From an uncultured Bacteroidales bacterium (GTDB lineage: Bacteria; Bacteroidota; Bacteroidia; Bacteroidales; UBA932): a DNA stretch of 37,539 nucleotides. Location of the stretch: positions 1 through 37,539 of the forward strand of contig CAMNGM010000006.1 of assembly GCA_946538425.1 (NCBI GenBank). The letters are read 5' to 3'. The position numbers and the translations under genes were made by a program. Below are positions 9,582 to 20,400 of this stretch, piece by piece. Below the pieces are notes generated by a model that did not search any database, was not told the origin of the DNA, and saw nothing but the letters and a program-made list of their open reading frames with translations. Every line of letters starts with the position of its first letter. The stretch's first letter is position 1.

Positions 9582-10919
9582 TTACCAATCCACCTTGATC
9601 TGGATCTTGGTGACCGTGATGTCGCCGCCGATGATGAGCGCCGTCTCGGTCCCGTTCATCGTAGCGGCCATCCCTTCGGAGACTTCGAATTCCAGGAAGT
9701 CCTCGCCGCCGGCCAGGAAAATGTTGTTCGGGCTTTCCCCGCCGTCGCGGATGTAAGGAGCGCCCCACCAGCCATCGCACAGGCAGAACTGCTGAGGTGC
9801 ATCGTGGTGGGCGAACGTGAGCCGGATCGTCTGGCCGGCTTCCGGGGTGATGGCCGAGAGGTCCAGCTCGGAGGCCGGGAGGTACCACCACCAGCCGGTC
9901 GTGTATTCACCGGTCCAGAGGGTCGGATACTCGCGGAAGAACTCGACTTTCTTGAGCAGGTAGTTTCCGGAGCAGACCACGAGGCCGCCGCCGGACTTGA
10001 TGGTGGCGACCATCCCCGCCGTCAGGGCGAATTCGACTTCGGTGACGCCGGCGGCCACATCCTGGGAGATCCAGTCGGCCCAGTTCGCATCATACAGGCA
10101 CACGTTGCAACCGTTCGGATTGTCGATCGTCAGACGGATCATCTGGCCTTCCCGGACCACGATCCCCTCGAGATTGAGAAGGTCGGTGGTGAGATACCCG
10201 TAGGTCGACCAGTCGTGGATATCGATTTCGCCTTCCCAGACGGCCACATATCCTTCGCCGGCGGCCTGCTCTCCGCCTCCCGAAATCTTGTCGGACAGGG
10301 TCACCTCCGGCAGCGTGTATTTCTTGCCGCTGCAGTCCTCGAGGACGATCCGGGCCGGTCCGGCCTGGATGCCCATCGGGGAATAGATGTACAGGGAGCC
10401 GGTCGCCTTGCGCTTGAATTCACCGGCAGGGACGACGATGTCCTTCCCGTCTTCTCCCGGGAAATACGCCTTGGTGATGAACTCGAGGTCCTTGCCGTAC
10501 ACCTCCAGGCATTCGTTGATCTGGATTTCCTTGTCCAGCGGAGCCACGGTGGAAGGCGTGGGATCGCCCAGCGTCAGGGCCATCACCGACTCGGCCGTTT
10601 CGCCGTCGGCCTCCACGATGACCGTTCCCCCTTCCGCAGAAACGCCCGCAGGGGTGGTGACGGAGATGTATCCGCTTCCCACCTTGACGATGTCTTTCGC
10701 GGTGACATTGCCCGGGAAGACGACGGCCGTCGCCTTCTCGAGACCGGTACCGGTGATGGTGACGACCTGCCCTTCGATCACTTTCGTCGGCAGGACGGAC
10801 TTCACGACGAGCACATCGTTGGCATCCGTGTCCATCGTCTCGCCGCACGAGGTCAGCGCCACGTTCGCCAGCAGTGCGAATCCCGAAGCCAGCAGAAGAT
10901 GTATGATGTTCTTTTTCAT
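9582..10919 (-). CDS. IPT/TIG-domain surface glycan-binding-like lipoprotein with duplicated C-terminal domain
   Basis: Lipobox ALTSC from MKKNIIHLL. IPT-like VLPTKVIEGQVVTITGTGLEKATAVVFPG. Last gene after SusC/SusD, the usual position of a surface glycan-binding protein. Confidence 0.75.
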   Translation of the reverse strand: MKKNIIHLLLASGFALLANVALTSCGETMDTDANDVLVVKSVLPTKVIEGQVVTITGTGLEKATAVVFPGNVTAKDIVKVGSGYISVTTPAGVSAEGGTVIVEADGETAESVMALTLGDPTPSTVAPLDKEIQINECLEVYGKDLEFITKAYFPGEDGKDIVVPAGEFKRKATGSLYIYSPMGIQAGPARIVLEDCSGKKYTLPEVTLSDKISGGGEQAAGEGYVAVWEGEIDIHDWSTYGYLTTDLLNLEGIVVREGQMIRLTIDNPNGCNVCLYDANWADWISQDVAAGVTEVEFALTAGMVATIKSGGGLVVCSGNYLLKKVEFFREYPTLWTGEYTTGWWWYLPASELDLSAITPEAGQTIRLTFAHHDAPQQFCLCDGWWGAPYIRDGGESPNNIFLAGGEDFLEFEVSEGMAATMNGTETALIIGGDITVTKIQIKVDW

Positions 10920-10953
10920 AAATCCTGATTGTTTGATCGTTCGTTGCATGAGT

Positions 10954-12648
10954 TTACCAATTCGGGTTCTGCTTCAGACTGCCGTTCTTCTGGATCTCGG
11001 ACTGAGGGATCGGGTACAGGTTGTACTTCTCGTCCCACTGGCGGGTCTGGGTCGAACGGTTGAGAATCACGTTGCCGGCCGCATCCAGCCGGAAATCGGC
11101 CACGGCGACGTTCTTGAAGAAATCGGCGCCCTTCTTCCAGCGGCGCACATCCCAGAAGCGGTGGCCTTCGAAGGCGAGCTCCACCATCCGCTCGCGCATA
11201 TAGCGCTCCTCGAAGCCGTCGTTCCCCTTGAACGAGGGCATATCGATGTCGGGACGGCTGCGGAGCACGTTGACGGCCTCGTTGGCCGACATCCCGAACT
11301 CGCCCTTCGCATCGGCGTCGCCGTAATAGTTGTACATCGCCTCCGCGTAGTTGAGGTAGACCTCGGCAAGCCGCATCACGATCCAGTTGTGACGGCTCGT
11401 GGTCTGGTTGTTGGCGGTGGTGACGCAGTTGCCGTCCACGAACTTCTTCAGGTAGTAGCCCGTGGGAGTCGCCCCGTATTTGGGCGCCCCGTTGAAGCCG
11501 CCCCGGTAGGTCTCGACGGCGATCTGCTGCGCCGCATTGGCCGGCCAGAGGTCGCCGTTCTTCACGACGGTGAGTTCGAAGCGGGGATCGAGCCCGTCAT
11601 ACGGTTTCTCGGCGGTCACGTCCACGTTGCCGGGGTGTTTCTCCCGGAAGGTCTTTCCGTCCGCCTTGTATTCGTAGGCGTCCACCAGGGCCTGCGTGGG
11701 GCAGTTGCCGGAGTTGCCGTTCTCCACGCCCACGGGGTAGTTGTTCTTCTCGAAACGGTTGTCGGCCTGGGTTCCGAGGACGAAGATGAATTCCGGATTG
11801 GTGAAGGTCTCGTGTCCCCAGAGGTTGGCATAGGCGCTCAGGCTGTAGCCCCAGCGCTGCGCATTGTCGATGAGGACCTTGCTCGCCGCGGCAGCCTCTT
11901 TCCAGAGCTCCTTGTCGTTGTCCGTATTGAACAGCGGGGAGGCCTGATACAGAAGGGCGCGGGCTTTCAGGGCCAGGGCGGCGCCGCGGGTGGCGCGGCC
12001 GATCTCCTGGCCGGGGATGTCCTTGAACGACACGGGCAGATACTCGGCCACGGCGTCGAGTTCGTTGACGATGAACTGGAAGACCTCCTTCGAGGGCGTG
12101 CGCTCCAGGGAGTTGGCCTGCTCGTTGGTGAGCGTCGTCGTCACCAGGGGCACGTCGCCGTACGTGCGGACCAGGTCGAAGTAGAACCAGGCACGCAGGA
12201 AGCGCAGCTCGTAGGGGAACAGCTCGAACTGCTGCACCATCGTCTGGTAGTTGGGATCGTACTCATAGTCCGACAGGTCGATCTTGTGGATGCGCTCCAG
12301 GTACATATGCACCTGGGCGATGGCGCGGTAAGACCGGTCCCACGTGTTGGAGAAAGGGTTCGAAGGGGTCCATCCCCCGTTGTAATACTTGTGGATCGGG
12401 GAAAGGGACAGCGCGAACTGGGCTTCGTCCGTGGCGCTGGCCAACATCGCGCCGTTGCCGTAGATGTCGTCCTTGAATTCGCTGGGAAGCTGCGCATAGA
12501 CATCGTAGACAAGCGCCTTCACGCCGTTGATGGGGCTGTTGTAGGTCCACTCTTCGTCACGGTTCGACGCTTCGTTGTAATCCAGGTTGGCGCAGCCGGC
12601 AAGGGCCGCCGCCGCCACGGTTGCGAGCGCATATACTATCTTTTTCAT
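10954..12648 (-). CDS. SusD/RagB family outer-membrane lipoprotein
   Basis: Lipobox AALAGC. SusD C-terminal hallmarks YMRERMVELAFEGHRFWDVRRWKKG and LYPIPQSEIQKNGSLKQNPNW. Confidence 0.95.
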   Translation of the reverse strand: MKKIVYALATVAAAALAGCANLDYNEASNRDEEWTYNSPINGVKALVYDVYAQLPSEFKDDIYGNGAMLASATDEAQFALSLSPIHKYYNGGWTPSNPFSNTWDRSYRAIAQVHMYLERIHKIDLSDYEYDPNYQTMVQQFELFPYELRFLRAWFYFDLVRTYGDVPLVTTTLTNEQANSLERTPSKEVFQFIVNELDAVAEYLPVSFKDIPGQEIGRATRGAALALKARALLYQASPLFNTDNDKELWKEAAAASKVLIDNAQRWGYSLSAYANLWGHETFTNPEFIFVLGTQADNRFEKNNYPVGVENGNSGNCPTQALVDAYEYKADGKTFREKHPGNVDVTAEKPYDGLDPRFELTVVKNGDLWPANAAQQIAVETYRGGFNGAPKYGATPTGYYLKKFVDGNCVTTANNQTTSRHNWIVMRLAEVYLNYAEAMYNYYGDADAKGEFGMSANEAVNVLRSRPDIDMPSFKGNDGFEERYMRERMVELAFEGHRFWDVRRWKKGADFFKNVAVADFRLDAAGNVILNRSTQTRQWDEKYNLYPIPQSEIQKNGSLKQNPNW

Positions 12649-12662
12649 AAACGTATCTCGGA

Positions 12663-15440
12663 TTAGAAGGTTAAGGTGACACCGATGTTGACGCCCTTGA
12701 ACAGGGGATATGCCGTCGAAAGCACTTCGGCATCCATCGCGGCGACATTGTCGAAGGAAAGGAGGTTCTCGCCCTGGACAAACACCTTGGCGGCACAGAC
12801 GGGCAGCTTCTCGAGCAGGGCGGCCGGAACCTTGTAGTAGAGCTCCATGTTGCGCAGCTTCAGGAAGCGGACGCTCTTGTACCAGATGTCGCTGGCCTGG
12901 GCGTTGTTGCTGTTGTCCTGCGTGGTCAGACGGGGATAGAGGGCGTTTTCGCCGGCCACATCCCAGCAGTGGTTGTTATAGTCCACGGAGAGGTTGCCGT
13001 TGTTGCCCAGGCCGCCCCAGATGGCCGCGGGAAGGTACTTCATATAGTTGCCGGTTCCCTGGAACCAGGCGTTCAGGCCGAAGCCCTTGTACTCGACGCC
13101 CAGGTTGAAGGCGTAGTTGAGCTCCGGGATGCCGGTGGCGCCGTCCAGGCTGGCGACGTCGAATTCGTTGACGACCTTGTCCCCGTTGAGGTCCCGGTAT
13201 TTCACGTCGCCGGGCCGGACCTGGGAGTACTCCTGCGGGAAGCTGGCGGCGATGTCGGCATCGTCCTTGAAGAATCCCGCCGAATGCAGGCCCCAGGCCT
13301 CGTTCACGCGATGGCCCACGGGATCGCTCAGCGGATACACCGGCGTGCCGATGTACCGGGTCACCACATTGCGGGCCCAGGACAGGTTGGCCCCCAGGTT
13401 CAGGTGGAGGTCGCGGGCGATTTCCTTGGCATACTTGGCGCCGACCTCGAAGCCGTAGCTGGCCACCTCGCCGACGTCGTTGTAGGAGGACTGGATACCG
13501 ACCACGGAGGAGTTCTCATGGCTGGCGGACAGCATGATGTGGCTGCGCAGCTGGTAGAAAGCATCCGCCGTGAAGTCCAGCGCACCGGCCAGGCGAAGGT
13601 CGGCGCCCAGGTTGAAGCTGGCGGCAGTCTCCTGCGAGAAATCGGTGGTGGGGAAAGCGTCCAGCGAGGCGCCCCAGGTGGAAGAATAATCGGTGCCGAT
13701 GATCACATACCCGTGCGTGGCGTCCCAGGTAGGCAGCCACATCCCGTAGGTGGGCATATAGTCGGTATGCTGGAGACCGGCCGAAGCGCGCAGCTTTCCG
13801 TAATTGAGGAAGCCGGCTTCGTCGTTGTCGAAGATCCAACCCAGCGAAAGGACCGGAGAGAAGGCCCATTTGGACGGGTAGGAACGGCTGGAGCCGTTGC
13901 CTGCGAGCACCAGGTCGGCCACGTAGCGGTTCTGCCTGTCATAGTGCAAAACGCCCATGATGTTCTTGCGGTAGAAGCTGTTCCCGCGTCCGTTGGCATT
14001 GATGCTGACATTCTCGTAGATGGCGGCCGCGTTGAAGTGGTCGTCGCCGAAGAAAGAGTGGCGGTAGTCGATCGCGGCGCTGGCCTTGACTTTCCACCAC
14101 TGATTGTCGATCCAGTTGCTGAAGGTCAGGTTCACCTCCTTGTTGCCGAAGGTATTCAGGGCGACGTTGTTCTTGTCGCCGACAGCGCCGGTATAACGCT
14201 CGTAGCCATACTCGTGCGCCTTGTGGGAATTCTCGGCATAGATGGCGGCATTGGAGTAGCCGGCGCTCGCCCAGAAGCTCAAGCCCGCCAGGAGGAAGTC
14301 CAGTTTTTGAGTCAGCTTGGCATCCACCCACAGCTGACGCTGGTGCGTTTTGTAGAATCCGGAGTCCTGGACCTTGGCCACGGGGTTGGCGTCGCCGAAG
14401 GCTTCGTTGCCGCCCCAGATCCCCGTCGAAGTCTTGAAGGGGAAAGCGTTGGCCGGCAGGCTGTAGACGGCGGCGACGGCCCCATCGGCCCCGATGTCGG
14501 ACGGCCGGAGGGTCTCCTGGAACATGCCGAAGAGATTCACCGCCATCACGGTGGACGGGGTGATGTCGATATCCAGGTTCGTGCGGATATTGGCCTTGGA
14601 CTGGCGCAGCTGGGCATTGTAGTCGGCCTGCCTGGCGTCCTTGAATGCGCCTCCCGCGTCGATGAAGTCGATCAGGGAGTAGTATCTCACCCGGTCCGTC
14701 CCGCCTTTCACCGACACATAGGCATGGTCCTCCTTGGAGATACCGGTGAACGTCTGGTCCTTCCAGTTGACATTCGGGTAGAAGAACGGGTCGGAGCCGT
14801 CCTTGAAGAGGTTCAGTTCCGCATCGGTGTACGCGACGGGGAGCCCGTCGCTGATGCGCGCGTAGTTGACGGCGCTGGCATACTCATAGGCGTCGGTCAT
14901 CTCGGCGAATTCGGGGGCGAACTGGAATTTGTGGCTGTAGTCCACTTTCACCTGCGCCTTGCCGATGGCGCCGCGCTTGGTCTTCACCAGGATGGCCCCG
15001 TTCACGCCGGCGTGTCCGAGGAGCGCGGTCGCGGCCGCGTCCTTGAGGACGGTGACACTTTCCACCTCCTCCACGCTCAGGCGGTCGATCGGACGCTCAT
15101 AGCCGTCCACGAGGATGAGGATGCCCTTGTCATTGAGCGTGTGGTAGCCGCGGATATTGAACGCGGCTCCCTTGTTCTCGTCACCGGAGAAACCGCCCTG
15201 CGACAGGGCCGTCAGGCCGGCCAGACGGCCGTACAGGGCCTGGGCAAGATTGTTTGCCGACGTCTGCTGCAGCTCTTCGCCCGTGATCGTGACCGCGGAG
15301 GCGGTGCTCAGGAAATCACTGGACTCCACACCGTAACCCAGGTCATAGGCCTTCGCATTCTTGTCGTTGAGTTTCACTTGCGCGTTTGCCGACAAAGTGA
15401 GAACGGCACCCGCAAGCAAGAACATTCTACGTATATTCAT
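12663..15440 (-). CDS. SusC/RagA family TonB-dependent transporter lacking the usual N-terminal CarboxypepD_reg-like domain
   Basis: Plug motifs NIRGYHTLNDKGILILVDGYERPIDRLSVEEVESVTVLKDAAATALLGHAGVNGAILVKTKRG. The plug begins almost directly after the signal peptide. Confidence 0.93.
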   Translation of the reverse strand: MNIRRMFLLAGAVLTLSANAQVKLNDKNAKAYDLGYGVESSDFLSTASAVTITGEELQQTSANNLAQALYGRLAGLTALSQGGFSGDENKGAAFNIRGYHTLNDKGILILVDGYERPIDRLSVEEVESVTVLKDAAATALLGHAGVNGAILVKTKRGAIGKAQVKVDYSHKFQFAPEFAEMTDAYEYASAVNYARISDGLPVAYTDAELNLFKDGSDPFFYPNVNWKDQTFTGISKEDHAYVSVKGGTDRVRYYSLIDFIDAGGAFKDARQADYNAQLRQSKANIRTNLDIDITPSTVMAVNLFGMFQETLRPSDIGADGAVAAVYSLPANAFPFKTSTGIWGGNEAFGDANPVAKVQDSGFYKTHQRQLWVDAKLTQKLDFLLAGLSFWASAGYSNAAIYAENSHKAHEYGYERYTGAVGDKNNVALNTFGNKEVNLTFSNWIDNQWWKVKASAAIDYRHSFFGDDHFNAAAIYENVSINANGRGNSFYRKNIMGVLHYDRQNRYVADLVLAGNGSSRSYPSKWAFSPVLSLGWIFDNDEAGFLNYGKLRASAGLQHTDYMPTYGMWLPTWDATHGYVIIGTDYSSTWGASLDAFPTTDFSQETAASFNLGADLRLAGALDFTADAFYQLRSHIMLSASHENSSVVGIQSSYNDVGEVASYGFEVGAKYAKEIARDLHLNLGANLSWARNVVTRYIGTPVYPLSDPVGHRVNEAWGLHSAGFFKDDADIAASFPQEYSQVRPGDVKYRDLNGDKVVNEFDVASLDGATGIPELNYAFNLGVEYKGFGLNAWFQGTGNYMKYLPAAIWGGLGNNGNLSVDYNNHCWDVAGENALYPRLTTQDNSNNAQASDIWYKSVRFLKLRNMELYYKVPAALLEKLPVCAAKVFVQGENLLSFDNVAAMDAEVLSTAYPLFKGVNIGVTLTF

Positions 15441-15474
15441 ATTCTACAAGTCTTATTGATGGTTAAAATCCGGA

Positions 15475-17436
15475 TTACCAACCGGGGTTCTGGTTCAGTC
15501 CATAGCCTTTGTTGATCTCGTTGCGGGAAATCGGAGCGAGGTACCACTTCTCGGACCACTTGCTCGCCTGGTCGGCGGTGTCCCACCATACGCGGATGTT
15601 GTTGGTGCAAGGGATCTTCTCATAGATGCAGCTGGGCCAGGGTTCGCCGGGCTGGAGGCTGGTGTTGCCGCCGTAGTCGGCGGGATCCATCCGCTTGCCG
15701 TCGGCGTCCTTGCGCCACATCCGCAGCTGGTGGACCTGCTTCTTGAAGATGTCGGATCTCTTGTAGCGGATGAGATCGTACCAGCGGACATCTTCATAGC
15801 CGAATTCGCAGGCTCTTTCCTGGAACAGCTGGTCGATGAAGTTGTCCTTGTCCGTGGTCAGGTTCAGTTCCGGATTCATCACTTCCACCTTGCCCAGGCC
15901 CACGCGGGCGCGGACCTTGTTCATCTCGTCGCAGGCTTTCTGCAGATTGCCGGTCTGGGCCAGCGCCTCGGCGTAGCAAAGGTGGATGTCGGCCATCCTC
16001 AGGTAGGCATAGTTGGTGGGATAGTAGGCGGCGTAGCCGTTGTCACGCAGATACTTGAACAGTTTCAGCCGGGTCGACCAGGGGTTGTCGGTGACCTGGG
16101 GATTGAAGTTCTGGTCGATGTTGCCGCCCTGCCAGAGCTCGGTGCTGGAAAGGCCGCCGTACTGCTCGACCAGGTTGTTGCGGTTCACCACCATCGTTTC
16201 GTACAGGCGGGGGTCACGGTTCACGAAGATGTCGACATTCTCGGGGTTGTCCGTATTGAAGACATAGTCGTAAGGGAAGTTGCGGCCGTCCGCCATTCCG
16301 AACATCTCCATATATTCCAGGGTGAACAGGGCCATCCCGAACTCGTCCATTCCTTCGACGTTCCAGTCGCCGTTCCAGGCGTTGGTGCCGGGGCCCGCGT
16401 GGACCTCGATCACTTTCTCACTGTTGCCACGGAACCAGTAGGCGGCCCGGAACGCGTTGCAATAGTCCTGCTCGGTCGTTCCGGTGGGCTGAACCAGGGC
16501 GAAGTAATTGCCGTTGGCGCTGTTGGCCTGGAAGAAATCCTCGCAGGCCTTCAGGGCCTTCTGCCACAACTCTGGCTGATAGCCGCCCGTCCAGACCTGA
16601 TGGATGTCCTGGTTCTCTTCGTTGCGGGTGAATTCCATATACGGCTTCTCGTTGTTGAACAGCGGGGAGGCCACGAAGTTCCACAGCTTCACCCGCAGGC
16701 CATAGGCCGAGCCCTTGGTCAGGCGTCCCGAATTGTTGGCCTGGTCCTTCACATAGAAAGGAAGCCCGGGCTCGTCGATGGCGGCCTGGATCAGGGAGTC
16801 GATGAACTCCGCCGTCTCCAGCACGCTCATCCGCCGGCCGTCCACGATGTCGGCCGCCTCAAAGGCGCGGTCCACTTTCGGGAGTCCGCCGAAGTTGCGG
16901 AAGGCATCCAGGTAGCGCGACGCCATGATGACATAGGCCTCGCCCCGGAGCTGGCTCTTTTCGTTGTCGTCCAGGTCGGGGACCTTGTCGATATTCTCGA
17001 TGAACTGCCAGGCCTCCCGGACCGTGCGCCAGATACCGACACGGTCGCTGTTGTTGATGAAGGGCATCCGGACATTGGTCCCGTTGTCCTGGTCGGACTC
17101 GGTCAGGCTGCCCTGGTAGTAAGCGGACACCATGTGCCATCCGCAGTAGGACTGGCAGATGTCAGTAAGCGCGTCGGCGTGGGAATACCACAAGGCGCCG
17201 GTATAGGTGAAGGGGTTGTGCATGGCACCGTAGATGTGCCAGAGGAAACGCTTGGCGTTCTCTCCTTTGACGAAGATGGTATCGATGGTCACATCCACGC
17301 CGGGCTGCTTGTCCAGGAAGCGGTTGCCGACGCTGATCTCCTCCACGCAGGAGTTCATCGACCCCATTCCCGCAAGGACGGCGACGGCAAAAACGATCGT
17401 GGAAGCCTTTATTCTCATTTTCTCGATCAGTTTCAT
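15475..17436 (-). CDS. SusD/RagB family outer-membrane lipoprotein (large, about 650 aa)
   Basis: Lipobox GSMNSC. SusD hallmarks LFQERACEFGYEDVRWYDLIRYKR and YLAPISRNEINKGYGLNQNPGW. Confidence 0.95.
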   Translation of the reverse strand: MKLIEKMRIKASTIVFAVAVLAGMGSMNSCVEEISVGNRFLDKQPGVDVTIDTIFVKGENAKRFLWHIYGAMHNPFTYTGALWYSHADALTDICQSYCGWHMVSAYYQGSLTESDQDNGTNVRMPFINNSDRVGIWRTVREAWQFIENIDKVPDLDDNEKSQLRGEAYVIMASRYLDAFRNFGGLPKVDRAFEAADIVDGRRMSVLETAEFIDSLIQAAIDEPGLPFYVKDQANNSGRLTKGSAYGLRVKLWNFVASPLFNNEKPYMEFTRNEENQDIHQVWTGGYQPELWQKALKACEDFFQANSANGNYFALVQPTGTTEQDYCNAFRAAYWFRGNSEKVIEVHAGPGTNAWNGDWNVEGMDEFGMALFTLEYMEMFGMADGRNFPYDYVFNTDNPENVDIFVNRDPRLYETMVVNRNNLVEQYGGLSSTELWQGGNIDQNFNPQVTDNPWSTRLKLFKYLRDNGYAAYYPTNYAYLRMADIHLCYAEALAQTGNLQKACDEMNKVRARVGLGKVEVMNPELNLTTDKDNFIDQLFQERACEFGYEDVRWYDLIRYKRSDIFKKQVHQLRMWRKDADGKRMDPADYGGNTSLQPGEPWPSCIYEKIPCTNNIRVWWDTADQASKWSEKWYLAPISRNEINKGYGLNQNPGW

Positions 17437-17447
17437 AATCCGGGATA

Positions 17448-20400
17448 TTAGAAAGTTATGTTGAAACCGAAATTATAGACACGGGTCATCGGGTAGCGCG
17501 TGCTGCCGAATCCGGCCTGCGCCTCCGGGTCGTTGGCCTTGAAGCTCGTGAAAGTGAGCAGGTTATAGCCGTTCGCATAGACGCGGATGTTCTCGATGGG
17601 AACGCCTGGAATCTTGAAAGAGTAACCGATTTCCAGGTTCTTCAGACGGATATACGAGGCGTCCACCATCCAAGGGGCCGACATCGAACCGTTGTGGTCG
17701 CGCGAAGCCCTTTCCAGGGAGATGCGGGGCAGGATGGCGCCGCGGTTGTCCTCCGTCCAGGAATTGTCATACACCCATTTGTTGAGCATCGACTGGTTGC
17801 CGGTACCGAAGGCCGGCGTATAGAAGGAACTGAGCTGGCGGCTCACATTGGCCGCGCCCACCCAGGTCATGGAGAAGTCGAGCCCCCTCCAGCCCAGGGT
17901 CGCGTTCACGCTGCCGGTATATTCGGGGATGTCGCTGAAGCCGATGGCGTGGACATCGTTGGCATCCACTTTCCCGTCTCCCGTCAGGTCGACAAAGACG
18001 CTGTCGCCGGGGCGGAGGACAATCAGCTGGTCGGGCATATCCACCCCATAGGCGTCCTTGTAGCGCTGCTCGGTCTCGCCGGGGACATAGAATTCGAAGA
18101 ATTCGTAGCCGAAAGGCTGGCCGACGGGGTGACCCCGGTGGTACAGGTGATCGTATTCCTGTTTCACTTCCGCCATTTCCACCACTTTGTTCCGCGCGAA
18201 CGCGAAGACGGGCGCGATCGAATAGCTCACTTCGCCTGCGCGGTCGGCCCAGCGGAGGGTGAGTTCGTAACCGTGGTTCTTGACGCGGCCGTAGTTGATG
18301 GAGTTGGGCTTCAGCGCGGAGATGCCGGCGATGGTCGTCTGATTGGAGACCAGGATGTTCCGGCGGTCCTCCCAGAAGAAGTCGGCCCCGAGGCTCAGGC
18401 GGTCGCCGAAGAAGCGGATGTCCGCGCCATAGTTCTGCTTGAGGGCGGTTTCCCAGGTCACGTCGGGGTTGCCGGTCGTGGACTCGCGGGCGCCGGGCAT
18501 GAACGACCCGTTGGTGATGCCGAAGTTGCCGGTACGGTCGTTGGTCCACCAGGCCCCGCCGCCGTTGGAATAGAACTGCCAGGTGCCGGGCAGATACAGG
18601 AACCGGCCGATGCCCTGGTCATTGCCGACGGTACCTACGGAAGCGCGAAGCTTGAAGTAAGAGACGACGTCGCGGATGGGCTTCCAGAAGTCTTCGGAAG
18701 AAGCGATCCAGCCCAGCGAAACGGAAGGGAAGAAGCCGAAACGTTTTCCCTTGGCAAAGTTTTCCGACCCATTGTAGCCCATATTGAAGTCGATCATGTA
18801 CTTGGTCTTGTAGTCGTAAGTGACACGGCCGACAATGCCCACGTAACCGCGGGGAATGGAATTGTAGATGCCGCCGGGATAATAGTTCTTGGACTCGTTG
18901 TACAGGAGCAGGCCGCCCACATTGTGGTCGCCGAACTTCCGGGCGTAGTTCAGGCTGGCCTCCGCATACCAGTTCCGGCCGCCCCAGGTGGATTCGCCAT
19001 AGCCCAGGGGCCAGGTGTCTCCCTGGCGCACATACACGATCTTCGGAGAACCGTCCGCAGCGGTTTCGCCCTTGGCGATGGTCGCCTTGTAGTTGATGCC
19101 GCCGCCGGTGGTGCGGGATTTCTGCTGCGTGTAGTCGGAGTTGTAGGAACCCTTGACGCGGAAATCGAGGCCTTCGGTGATGAAGTCCAGATTGAGCTTG
19201 TACTGGAGGTCCAGGTTGACGACATTCTGGCGCTGGACGGTATAGCCGTGCTCGTAGATGAGGCCCAGGGCATCATTGCCCACGGCGCCCACCAGGTCGG
19301 GATCGCTCACGATGCGGCGTCCCTCTTCGTCCAGGCCGTAGCCCGACATCGGCGTACCATTGTTCAGGAGACCCTCCAGGCCGAAGAGGCCGGACTGTCC
19401 GTTGTACTCGCCGTTGCCGATGGAATTCCGTTTGCCGATCCGACCTCCGATGCCGATGGAAAGGGTGCTGCGCTTGGAAAGGTCCACATCCAGGTTCGCG
19501 CGGAAGTTGTAACGGCGGTACTTGAAGTTGGCCTCGTCACTCTGGCCGAAGGTCTTGAACAGGCCGTTCTGGTCGAGCGTACCCACGGAGACGAAATAGC
19601 GGGCGCGCTCGGTACCGCCCGACACATTCACGTTATACTGCTGCTGCCAGGCGTGGTCGTTCATCAGGTAGGTGAACCAGTTCGTGCTGGGATAGACGGT
19701 GGGCATATCCATGTCCTTCCAGTGCTGGATGGCTTCCGGGGAGAACTTCCACCCGTCCGGGGCAACCCCCTCCACCTCCTGGGCGTGGTTGTAGGCCGTG
19801 GCGTACTCATAGGAGTTGGCCGGCTCCAGGAACCGGGTGATCTGCTGGAGACCGGTCGACGCGGTCAGGGTGATGGTCGGCTTGCCCTCCCGACCCCGGC
19901 GGGTGGTGACCAGGATGACGCCGTTGGCGCCGCGGACGCCGAAGACGGCCGTGGCGGAGGCATCCTTGAGGATGGAGATGTCCTGGACCTCATTGGGGTC
20001 GATCTGGCTGAAAGAGCGTTCGATGCCGTCGACGAGCACGAGAGGCTCCGCGCTGTTGAACGAGCCGATGCCTCGGATGCGGATGACCGGGTCGTCACCG
20101 CCCGGGACACCGGAATACTGCACCGACTGCAGGCCGGGGAGCTTGCCCGCGAGGGTGTTTCCCAGCGAGGCGGCCGGCGACTTGAGCAAATCCTTGCCGC
20201 TCACGTTGGCGACGGACCCCGTCAGGGTCACCTTGCTCTGCTGGCCATAACCGATGACGACCAGCTCTTCGAGCATCTCGGAATCCGGTTCCAGGACCAC
20301 GTTCAGGGTAGCCGACGCCGCCACCACTTCCTTCTGCTTGTAACCGATATAGGAGAACACCAGGGTCGAACCCGCAGGAACTCCCGACAAGACATAGTTG

